In this document: positions 12,549 to 22,159 of the stretch, piece after piece
How positions within the stretch are numbered: the first letter of the stretch is position 1
Layout of the letters: each line of letters starts with the position of its first letter
NCBI RefSeq assembly: GCF_000002425.4
Contig: NC_037257.1
Coordinates: 6,789,768 to 6,853,767, forward strand
Direction of reading: 5' to 3'
Length of the DNA stretch: 64,000 nt
Source: Physcomitrium patens
Lineage: Eukaryota; Streptophyta; Bryopsida; Funariales; Funariaceae
Position numbers and translations under genes: made by a program
Notes under the pieces: generated by a model
Told to the model about the DNA's origin: nothing
What the model saw: the letters and a program-made list of their open reading frames with translations, nothing else
The model's database searches: none

Positions 12549-14098
12549 CGATGGCCACGGAAGTGCTAGAAGTACCAATTGCAGTACAAATGGGAGCAAT
12601 AGGAGATCGAACTAGAAGTGTGGCACTATTATCTACTTTAGTGGTTGGCCGGGCTTTGATCTCGATCACCATATATCTCAATTCTTCATAGCTTGCATGG
12701 CTAATAATGGTAGAACTGAAGATATTTAGTTGAGATGGTTGCTAGCAACTTTAAAAGATACAACTTTTGAATAGTATATTCGACAACTAGTGGGTAGATT
12801 TCTCAATTGGGAGGCCTTGAGGAATACCTTTCTAATCCATTTTAGACCAATTGGATTTGAAGATCGGCTTTGAGAAAGTTTTATGAATAGCAGGATGTTT
12901 GCGAGGGAATACATTGAGTCTTATTATGGCTGGATCACAGATATACTTCATAAATGGTCAAATAATCAAATGCCATATGCGTTTATATTATCGATATTAA
13001 TTAACGGTTTGCATCCACCAAAATTGAAAATATTTATAAAAGAGGCTCGACCACCTATAGTAGAGGCATCGTTGGCATGAGCAAAGGTGTGGAAAGAATG
13101 TTATTATGACCAATTCTTAACAATGGGGGACACGATGATTCCAAGTTCAGGAAGCCAACAAATACAATCGAGAAATGTGTCGATGGGTAATTATTTACAA
13201 ATGGCGGCTTCCAATGTGAAGAACATTATGTTGCAACAACCAATTAATGCTATACCACTCCAAATAATAGTGCCAATAATGATGACACCTTATTTTACAT
13301 CACCAACCTATCAACAATCGGAGTTGTTCACAAATACGATTGTTAAAGATCTAAATAAAGCCTTGTTATTAAATCTAACAAAGAAGATGGAAGAATTGGC
13401 CGTAAATTTGGCTAAAGATAAGAAGAAATGACACAAGCCTTTTAATACGAGTCCTAATGTATGGTGTAATAACTGTAAGGGACAAGATCATTTTGATACG
13501 GAATGTCCATTATCTAGACTAACGAATGTTCAATGTACATTATGCGGAGGAAAACACCCTACCCAAAACTACTAGCATTTACAAAGACAACAACAATTTA
13601 GTAATCAGACCATGATCTCACCAATTCAGTGGAAAGTCAATCAAGTTCAAATGAAAAATACATATGGATGGAATGAAAATCGATCTAATCGATAAAATTA
13701 AACATTCAATAATTTTTAAAGTTCCAATTTTAATTAGAGGTCTACATCAAACCCTCAAAATTATAGGAAGGAGCAATAGAGGTATCAGCAATATCCTCCA
13801 CCAACATCATCGAACCAAATACCCTCTATACAAATAGGACAACTAAGATCATTTTCTAACCCTACATGGAACAAGCCTAGTAGGTATATACCCGTGGAGA
13901 CACCCAATATGCCAAATGGGGGTACAAGAAAACCACTTTGTTGTTTTCGTTGTAGACAGATTGATCATTATACCGATGAATGTCCCAATCCCAGAGCCAA
14001 TAATCATTATGTACCAGTATGTGTGAATTGCAAGCATTCGGGACATACTTATCAGCAATATAATGCTCTGTTTAATTTCAATAATCGAGATCAGTAGA
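12549..14098 (+). pseudogene. Element C gag with several zinc knuckles
   Basis: Plus-strand gag remnant broken by stops. The capsid-like part reads GFDLDHHISQFFIACMANNG near 12,655 and then a typical retrotransposon gag block (WEALRNTFLIHFRPIGFEDR near 12,810, followed by ESYYGWITDI). A nucleocapsid part follows with CNNCKGQDHFDTEC near 13,470, a partial CTLCGGKHPTQNY near 13,540, CFRCRQIDHYTDEC near 13,940 and a partial CVNCKHSGHTYQQY near 14,020. Two knuckles are complete CCHC; the other two end in Tyr where Cys is expected (Cys-to-Tyr, a G-to-A change). Between 13,430 and 13,890 the frame is disturbed. It would form the virus-like particle if it were intact. Confidence 0.7.
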
Positions 14099-14223
14099 TC
14101 TAAAGCCAAAGAAACATAGAGGAGATAAATCAAGGTCCTCAAGATTCACCAATTCATCAGATAGAAGTAGTCCAAGTTATCCTTACAAGAAGTCAGTAAA
14201 AGAGGAAAGGACTAATTCAACAT

Positions 14224-14985
14224 TTGGGTGATCCTGAAGCAAAGGACCAATTGGACCCAATTACGGGGGCATCCAATCCAGGTCTTGACATGGACCTCTT
14301 ACTCAGTATAAGACCTGAATCGATTGTGCATCTCAATGAGGTACCAATTACGGAGGCTTTAATTTCATGTCAAGTTGTTTCGTTCTCTATACAGTTTCAA
14401 AAAACATCCTTTCCGTTGAAAGATTCACTAAGAGGTATGAATTCCAAAGAACTAATATCAACCCAATTGGGAGAACAATCTTACCTATTGAAAGAACCAA
14501 TTTTACAAGCTCCGTCAAATTCAGTTCCAGAAACTTTATCAATTTCCAATATAGAAAAAACCAATTTACTTACGTCGCTGTGTAAGACTGGGAAGAAGAA
14601 ACAAACATTGGAAATTACTACTAATATAGAACCATATGATATTCTAAAAGATTTGGGTACCATATAGCTCACGATCTCCATGAAGCAACTATTGGTGATA
14701 GTACTTGAGTGTTGAACTATCTTGAATTTCTCATTAATTTATCGCAAATCTCAAAATAAAGAAATCTGAAAAATAAGTTTGAATCTCGATCCAGGTGTGC
14801 CTATAATTGATGTCTCAATTGATGGAGTGTTATTATTGGGACTGCAAGTAGATAGAGGATCTAGTGTAAATCTTATGAATGCCGCTACAATGGAGGAGTT
14901 GGATTTGAATCTCTTATTGCCTATTACAGTAGTTTTGAGAATGCCTAATTCTAGTCGAGTTAAACCTATGGATATTTTATAAAGT
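14224..14985 (+). pseudogene. Element C linker and protease-like segment
   Basis: The 147-codon open stretch 14,224-14,667 has no recognisable domain and probably belongs to the gag-protease linker. The stretch 14,779-14,982 reads VPIIDVSIDGVLLLGLQVDR followed by GSSVNLMNAATMEEL, which fits a retropepsin fold with D-R-G-S at the active site. After it the sequence runs within 170 bp into a purine-rich tract (GGGAAAGATAATGATA) and the 3' LTR, so no pol follows. The active-site reading is tentative. Confidence 0.5.
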
Positions 14986-15153
14986 ATTGATACAGTAATT
15001 GTGTGGATTATCTACAAAATTGATCATATTATTTTTTGATTGCAATGCTCTATATTATCATACCTAATTTTATTCGAGCTACCGTGGTTGTATCAAGCTA
15101 AAGCTTGAAATATCTGGGGCCGTGGTACATTGACAATTGGGAAAGATAATGAT

Positions 15154-15552
15154 AAAATCTTCATCGTGAAGTATAGAATAGGTAAATAAACTTTGTAATA
15201 AGTTACTGGTTGGTTATTGACAATCTTGAGAATTAGATTGATGGTTAGGCAGTTTAGTTGGTAACAGTAGATTGTTAGTGGAATAAATGGTTAAGAATTC
15301 AAAGGGTCATAACCTTTGGAATCCGTTGGCCGACAGATCATCTTTTGGTAGGATAAATAGATTGAAGAAAGGTAAGCCAAGAACCAGACTGAGAGTCGTA
15401 AGCCGAGGTAATTAATAATTGATTTCAGATAGCCAGAGTACAGTCAATTATGACACTAACAGATCCAATTCATATAACCAGTCTTTCCCCGTGTTCGAAT
15501 CCACCTCTATTAGTTCAATTGCTTTGGTCTACTGAAGCTTGAATGCAACGAG
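15154..15552 (+). repeat. Element C 3' LTR, internally deleted
   Basis: Direct repeat of 11,629-12,192 with an internal deletion at about 15,413 (after AGAGTCGTAAGCCGAGG). It ends just before AATTA at 15,553. Confidence 0.7.
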
Positions 15553-15622
15553 AATTACATGAAGCTATCTTATCAAGCTATTTTGCTACTTTTGGTCTAG
15601 ATAGATGTCATTGATGGAACCT

Positions 15623-16667
15623 TCAAACTTTCATTTGTACATTTATAAGATTGTCAGCTGGTTCCCACATACAATCATTGATATCATATCCATGCCAATA
15701 GACCAAATATTCAAGCCTTCCATATCTTATCCTTGAATCTAAAACCTCTTCTACCTCAAATTCAATATGATCATTGATTTCAACCATAGGAGGTGGTAGT
15801 TGTCTTTGATTTGATATATTCAATTCTTTATATGGTTTCAAAAGTGAAACATAAAAGACTGAATGAAGGTAACTCTAAGCAATAAGTTACGTAATTAATT
15901 TGATTCTGAATTACAAATGGTCCCAACTTTTAGTAGTCCAACTTATTATATAGGTTGTTGGTTTTTATATTGTGCCAAAGAAGCCATACTTTGTCACCAA
16001 CTTAGAATAGACGATATTCCTTTCTCAATTCATCTGCGGGTAGTTATAATAATGTTGAGCTCTTTCTAGGTGAGTCTTCATGGTTGCTTGAAATTCGGCC
16101 ATCTTCATAGCAAATTCCTCTACTATTGGATTTTTTGATTTTGAAGGCTCTATGATATCTAATTTTGGATGATGATCGTAATTTGAGTAAAATAGCATTT
16201 GTTGCATAGATACATGGATTGTGTTGTTATATGCAAACTCTGCCAATGATAAGTAGGAAGTCCAATCATCTTCTTGATAGTTGATGGTGTACCTCAAATA
16301 TTGCTTAAGAATTTGGTTGACTCACTCCGTTTAGCCATTAGTTTGAGGGTAGAAGGCAAAGAAAAGATTGATGTCAATCTTAAGAATCTTAAAAAGTACC
16401 TTCCAAAATCTTAATACAAATTATAGCCTACAATCCGACACAATGTTATCTTATAATCCATGGTAATAATAGACATTGTCAATAAAGAATCTTACCGTCT
16501 CTTTATCAATAATTGACTCCTTGACCATTATATATGATCACATATAGTTCTTTATTTTACTTTGACAAAGTCTTTGTCTTAATCCTCAATGCTTCAAGAG
16601 CATTAATAACAGAGTCTAACTTGATCTCTTTTGAATTTGTCATATTGACTTTTTCACCTTCTCTCAT
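15623..16667 (-). pseudogene. A1 integrase and chromodomain, fused to a gag-like start
   Basis: Minus strand. A short open start at 16,667 (MREGEKVNMTNSKEIKLDSV) runs within about 110 bp into integrase core sequence (FFIDNVYYYHGL, then INYQEDDWTSYLSLAEFAYN at 16,297-16,230). Protease, RT, RNase H and the integrase zinc domain are therefore deleted. After a frame-broken stretch, a chromodomain is well kept at 15,841-15,623: EFEVEEVLDSRIRYGRLEYL, then VYWHGYDINDCMWEPADNL. Aromatic residues typical of the methyl-lysine cage region (Y, W) are visible. In intact chromoviruses this domain steers integration toward marked chromatin. The stops show this copy is dead. Confidence 0.75.
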
Positions 16668-16871
16668 AGAAAATTAGAGAAACATATGCCTTCAAAAGAA
16701 AAAAACCTGATCTATGATATAAAGAAAAAAAATCAAAAGAATATTAAAAAAATAATATTATTAGTCTAAAAAAAGGTAATCTGTAACCTCTAGAATACTA
16801 TAGTACTTCCAAAAAGAAGGATAATCTACTCTCTCTCAAAAAAGACCAAGCTCCTAATATTATTTTATGTC

Positions 16872-17312
16872 AGTCTTGACAAACTATTAGGGACCATATA
16901 CAAGATAAGGATTCAAGACCAAGAAATGGAGTTGGCTTGACATAAGAATAAAAATTGGATATAAGACAAGAAGATCTTAGTTAGACCACAAGAAGTGACT
17001 ATTCAAGACTGAGGATCCTCTCATTTTTGACTCCTATATATATTAAGTCCTAAGAAGCTTCTTGAAAAGTTTTTATGAGGCTTGAAAAAAAAACAAGCCT
17101 AAGATCCTTCTTTAATAACTTCTTAAATCATCTAAAGCCTCTTAGAACCTTCTAAGACCTCTTATGACTTTAAACTTTCTTAGAATCTACTAGAACCTTT
17201 TGAAATCTTGTGAAATCTCTTAGAACCTTCAAGAGCCTTCTTAGAACTTATTGGTATCTTTTGAAATCTTTTGGAACCTTCTAAAAACTTCTTAAATTAT
17301 ATGTCTATGACA
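16872..17312 (-). repeat. A1 5' LTR with R start and self-primer site
   Basis: The LTR proper is 16,885-17,312. In sense, TATATATAGG starts at 17,042, the R word AGTCTTGAATA lies at 17,010-17,000 (32 bp later), the LTR ends CCCTAATA, and after GT comes TTGTCAAGACT at 16,882-16,872. The primer site pairs fully with the consensus R word AGTCTTGACAA; two bases of R in this copy have changed. The 3' LTR keeps AGTCTCGACAA. Confidence 0.7.
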
Positions 17313-17317
17313 ATAGA

Positions 17318-18800
17318 AAAGATGAAGAAATGTAGGAGTACTACCAAAAATTTAATAGAGGATATGTTGTCTTGAGCTACATACTCAAGAAAGAAGGAAA
17401 TATTTATATAAGAAGAAGATAGAAACTTGGCAAAAGGCTTTGCATTTGTTATAAGTGGAAAAAACTAAGGTAATGACGTTATATCCTTCAAAATTGATTT
17501 GTATGAAAAAAGGTTGAAATATATTGGCTTATTTTTTAGTAGAATGAAGAGGCAAGAGGGTTGATTGAACAAAAACTTTAAGGATATTAGGCATTAATTC
17601 TATAACTATCTTTTATGTAATGGATTCTTATAAAAAAAGCCAAAGAAAAGAGATAGTATGCCATTAAGAGTGATGAATGATTTGGAAATTAAATACAAGG
17701 TGAATTTTATGATATATTATGGGCCAAATATGGAGGAATTTGGACTACCTATACTATGATAAAAGAACACTATTGATAGAAGGACTTATACAAGGATGTA
17801 GAGAAGTTTATAAGTTCTTGTAAAGAGTACCAATTGCAATCTAAGGTGAGATATAAAGATGATTTATGCCCTACCTATCTATATGCCATTCATTTTTAAT
17901 AGGTGATTAATTTGATTTTTGTACTAATAAAACTTTAAGATATGAAGTATTTAATTTTGGTAAGAGATGATTTTTTTAATTATGTAGAAGAAAAAATATT
18001 GAAGTTAAATTTCATGGAGGTAGTATATTAATTTATTTTGAAAGACATTATACATCACTATAGGAGCATTAAGAGGATGATAGCAAATTGAGATGAACTT
18101 AATGTAGCAAAGGCACATGATTTTTTTACGAAATATAAAGTACTATTAAAATTGACTACTTCCTATAATCAATAGTAAGAGTGAAAGGAGGTATCTTCTA
18201 ATCATTTAAGCTTTATTAAGACATGTAAGGATCAACCAAGGTTGTAGCTTAAGCTTTTTTTATTTACTTTATAGGAAAATAGAACTATTCATAGCACAAT
18301 TATAGGATATATGCCACTAAAAATTGATATTGGAGCAAAAGTTCATAATGTCTACAAAAAAAGTCTAATTTTTTTTTATTGTTTTTGTCTTAAGAAGATA
18401 GCATTAACAGAGAAAGATTATTGAAGCTTTGAATTTTCTAATTAAAAAAATTACTTAAAAATCATTAAGTTATTATAAAAAGACTCAAAGTAGCAAGATT
18501 GAATAATAAAGAAAGATTTGATAAAATTCATTGATTGAAGCCTAAACCAATTAAAGTAGGTGATTGGATTTTGTTTTATGATAGTAGTTTGGTATACCAA
18601 CATTCTATTCTTTATAAGTTTGCATGGTATTGATTTGGACTCTATGTGGTAGTTAAAGTACATGATAATGTAACTTATTTTCTTTGAAAATTATGTGGAA
18701 CACCATTGAAGATTAAAATTTTAAGAAAAAAAATTAAAGTCTTTAAGTAATGAAATGTAATGAATTATATTGAAGATTTAGATGCTTTTGAGTCTTAATG
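17318..18800 (+). pseudogene. B1 RT end, RNase H remnant and integrase
   Basis: Continuation of B1 pol after A1. RT resumes with EKMKKCRSTT. RNase H is almost unreadable. Integrase is clearer: near 17,850-17,990 the translation resembles the B2 block that ends VINLIF, then MKYLILVRDDFFNYVEEKIL, MIANDELNVAKAHDFF-like sequence near 18,080-18,130 and LKLTTSYNQ. The final part near 18,530-18,800 (KPIKVGDWILFYDSS-like) corresponds to the integrase C-terminus of B2. Many stops in all frames. Confidence 0.6.
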
Positions 18801-18891
18801 ATTCAAAAGTAATATGACTCATAATAACTTTGGTTCTAATGACAGAGATGTTGTGGTCTAATTCTTTGGCGCATACTAGAATATGTACAAG

Positions 18892-20335
18892 TTTAAAAGA
18901 GGTGAATGTCTTGATGCATTTCATTTAAGTACATCAAAGATATTTGGAAGGTAATTAATTTTACTTGTAATAAGGAAGAATATAATTTCAATATACTTAT
19001 AAATTTGAATAGAATTTTGAGTATGAGATTTTTACTCTAAATAGATTATTTAAGCTTTGAAGGTATTACCTTTTAAGATACATATTTAACTCTATAGTAA
19101 TTTAAGGTGGATATTGGAAGAAGATTAGCGCGAGATTTTGGATTTTAGTAAATCTTCTTTAGATTAGAGTGATAAGGGAGTTTTATTGAAGAAGATCGAT
19201 CCAAATTTATAGTGAGAGAGAGGTCAGTGGAATTTGAAGCAACCAGATTTCAAATAGGTTGAAGTTTTTCTATGCTATTTACTATGTTTTCATCTTTTTA
19301 TCTTAAAATTTTGAAAAAATCTAGATTTTATTGTTAATTTTTCAATAAATATTTGCATGTACAGAAAAGAATTGTAATAAAGGATATTTATGCAAATTTA
19401 TAGGAAAGACATTGCTGAAATTTAGGTGATAAGATTCAAGACTAGTTTGAGTTTTTTTATGTTATTTATTGCATTTTTTTTTGAGATTTTGATGAAAGCT
19501 AGAATTTATTGTTAGATTTCCAATAATCCTTTTTATTTAAAAAAGAGAGTTTTAATAAATGAAATCCATACAAATTTGTAAAAAAGAGATTGCTAAGAAT
19601 ATTTGAGTGACAAGATTCAAGTCCGATTTGGATTTTTTTATGTTATTTATCTGTTTTTCATCATTCTATATTGAAATTTTAAAAGAAACTATATCTTCTT
19701 GTTAGCTTTGTATTAAGCCTTTGTACATGAAAAAGAAAGCTATAATAAAAAAGATCCATGCAAATTTGTAAGAAGGTGGATTATTAAAAATAATTTGGAT
19801 GGTAAAATTCAATATTAATTCAAGTTTTTCCATGCCATTTTGTATTTCTATCATTTTGTTTTTAAATTTTGAAAGAAGCTAGATCTAATTAGCTTTCTAT
19901 ACACAGCCTTTGTATGTAAGAAAAAAAGCTATGACAAATGAGATCTAATATTTTTTTATAGACAGAGGTTTTGAAGACTTTGGTTGCAATAAGCAGCTAA
20001 TTTTTTCCTTGATTTGGCACTCATTTTCTTTAAAATGTATATATTTACTTTGACATTTTGAAGTTTGTAGCTTGAATTAAATTCAATTATTTAATCTATA
20101 CCTAGATTGAATTAGTAATAAGTGAATTATAGATATTTTAGTGAAAAGAGGTTTCGATTTGAGATTAGAATTAGAAATTGGATGTATGTAGGTATAAGAA
20201 AGAAATTAATGTAAAAATTATACTCAAGTTTTGGCCTACCCTTTTATATTTGAGTTCAATTAGAGTAACATTGTATTTTTTTGCAATTCACTTGCAATCA
20301 AAGACCTTATATTTTTTTAAAGAGTCTTATCTTCT
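18892..20335 (+). repeat. B1 polypurine tract and 3' LTR
   Basis: TTTAAAAGAGGTGAA at 18,892-18,906 is a good polypurine tract, followed directly by TGTCTTGATGC, the LTR start at 18,907. The LTR carries a ~185-bp tandem array and shares its tail (AATCAAAGACCTTATATTTT) with 7,066-7,705. The right edge is approximate. Confidence 0.65.
19258..19960 (+). repeat. ~185-bp tandem repeat, about 3.7 units, in B1 3' LTR
   Basis: Units start near 19,258, 19,445, 19,626 and 19,815. Each begins with a TTCAAGTTTTTCTATGCCAT-like word and contains ACTAGATCTTATTGTTAG-like and TCCATGCAAATTTGTAAG-like words. The 5' LTR has only about 1.5 units. Confidence 0.7.
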
Positions 20336-20899
20336 TGATAGTGGTTGGAATTAGTGAGCATCATTTTAAAATATCTTATTTAATAAAAATCTCTTATTTT
20401 TAGTTTCAATGGCTTTAGCTTTATCTTACAGATGTGATAGATAGCTATAAGTATTTGTAGTTTTGTTCTAGCTATTTATAGATCTAGTATGATATTATTG
20501 TATTATTTTGGCTTATTGATTCAAAGATTTTTGTCACATTTCTTTGGAATTGAAAACTTTTTCTTTCAATATTAATGTTTCAATTTCTTGTGCTTTCAAA
20601 TCTATAGCAAACATTAGAATATTGCTTCATGGTCTCTTTGAAGGCATTGTGATTGAGTTTTTGTGACAAAAGCTTTTAATTTCTTATTATCTATTTTTCT
20701 TCATTTATCTTTGGAGCACTTCTCAAGCATAAAAGTGTTTTATAGAAAATAGCTTCAAATGGCACATCGTCTCTTTTCTTAAAGTAAATAATCTAAATTA
20801 TATATAATGTTATAAATAAAAATAGATAAAGTATCTTCTTTTGATTTATTGTTGTAGGATTGAATTAAATAGATTGAAGTTTTTACTAAAAGAAGATTT

Positions 20900-21400
20900 G
20901 AATGAGTATATGGTGAAAAAAAATGTGTCATCTTTCAAATGAAAGAACTATTTTAGATTAGAAAGAATGAATGTAGTTTTTAGGTATAACTTTGATGTAT
21001 GCTTCCTTAAGGAAGATATCTATTGATTGAAGTATTACTTTAAGAAATCTTTAAGGTTGTAGATACCTATTTTATATCTCAATTATTGAAAACATATATT
21101 TTTTAAAGGTTTTGTGAAGATTTCATCCTCTTATTTATTGGTGTGAATAAAAATCACTTTGATATTATTTTTTTTATCTCTTTTTCAATGTAGTGATATT
21201 GCACCTCAATGTATATAATCCTTGTATACAAAATTACGTACTTGAATAGATTGATTAAGCTTTAATTGTTGCAAAACATCTTTATTGGACTTACTAGTCT
21301 TTTTCCTAGTTTAGATATTAGTGTATATACCTATTTGATTTTCCTTGCAACTTTAGAGAAAGCTTTGTTCTTTACTTTTATTATAAAAAGAGCTATAGTA
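20900..21400 (-). pseudogene. Ty1/copia RNase H C-terminal scrap
   Basis: On the minus strand the segment near 21,255-21,150 reads YIEVQYHYIEKEIKK, then a KKYMFS-like stretch near 21,095, matching the conserved end of copia RNase H (the stretch usually written HIEIQYHYIRE...). The rest is too decayed to follow. The flanking 20,336-20,899 shows nothing recognisable. It is probably the end of a copia pol, unrelated in orientation to the copia element at 25.4-32.4 kb. Confidence 0.5.
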
Positions 21401-21429
21401 GATTATAGCTTGTTGCTTTATTATAATTT

Positions 21430-22140
21430 TATTATATTATGTATATTCTTGCTTGAAAATACATTAGACACCTAGCTATAGAAGATAAGTCAAAATACAA
21501 CAAATAATCCTATAAAATCTAATAGAGTCTTAAGTAAATTTTAAGTAATCTTTAATAATCTTATTCAAACTTCAATCAAACTAAAAAAAATTAAAAAATG
21601 TTACAAAAGAAAGACAAAGAGCCATAAATAAATTTCAAAATAAAATAAAATAAAATAAAAAAATATAAAAATATAAAATATAAAACTTTAAAAAATAATT
21701 AAAGAAATATTAAAAATAAAAACCTTCAATAAATCCTTTAAAATTCTAATTAAATCTTAAGTAAAATTCTAATGAATCCTAATCAAATCTTAAATTAAAT
21801 ATTAATTAAATATTAATTAAAATCTTAATAAATTTTAATAAAATTCTAAATCAAATTCTAATAAAATATTTATAAAATCCTAAATCCTAACCAAATTCAA
21901 AAATCTAGTAAAACCTCAATAAAATCTTAGTAAAATTCTTAATTCTAATTAAATTTCAAATCCTAAAATAATCTTAATAAAATCCTAATCAAATCTTAAT
22001 AAAATCTTAATCAAATCTAAGATAAATTCTTATCAAATTCTAAATCTTAATCAAATCCTAAATCAAACCTTAAAAAATCATTAGAAAATTTCAAGTAAAT
22101 CTTAATCAATTACTATAGCTATTTGAAATCTCAATAAATA
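21430..22140. repeat. Family-B LTR edge followed by AAATCCTAA-rich low-complexity DNA
   Basis: 21,437-21,490 (CTTGAAAATACATTAGACACC, CTAGCTATAGAAG) matches the left edge of the antisense family-B LTR at 48,085. From 21,520 to 22,140 the DNA consists of degenerate repeats of AAATCCTAATCAAATCTTAA type with no ORF. These could be a decayed form of the AAACCCTAA array at 58,686-58,875. Confidence 0.45.
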
Positions 22141-22159
22141 TTAATTGAGCTATTGATTT

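Larger units (their letters stand above)
11629..15552 (+). mobile_element. Element C: gag/protease-only gypsy-like insert
   Basis: Direct repeats at 11,629-12,192 and 15,154-15,552 (the second lacks about 165 bp) flank a gag gene with several zinc knuckles and a protease-like segment. No RT, RNase H or integrase lies between them. AATTA occurs directly outside both ends (11,624-11,628 and 15,553-15,557), consistent with a 5-bp target duplication. A possible tRNA primer site TGGCACCCCTATTG starts at 12,203. Ends do not show clear TG...CA, so boundaries are approximate. Confidence 0.65.
10656..17312 (-). mobile_element. Family-A chromovirus A1, nested in B1 and itself interrupted
   Basis: Two LTRs of 431 and 428 bp in the same orientation flank the element. 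The flanks are ATAGT (10,651-10,655) and ATAGA (17,313-17,317), a target duplication with one change. Sense is minus, from the orientation of LTR, primer site, integrase and chromodomain. The body is a short deletion derivative, and element C (11,629-15,552) is inserted downstream of the chromodomain. Confidence 0.8.
7066..20335 (+). mobile_element. Family-B-type gypsy element B1 with nested insertions
   Basis: Plus-strand order is 5' LTR remnant (7,066-7,705), gag, linker, RT up to 10,650, then insertion A1 (10,656-17,312), then the rest of RT and integrase (17,318-18,800), a purine-rich tract and the 3' LTR. Across the insertion the RT reading joins directly: LKKLDAI before it and EKMKKCRSTT after it, matching the B2 stretch KIDAIRGIKKDCTS. 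The two LTRs share the tail around ACTTGCAATCAAAGAC. Confidence 0.75.
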
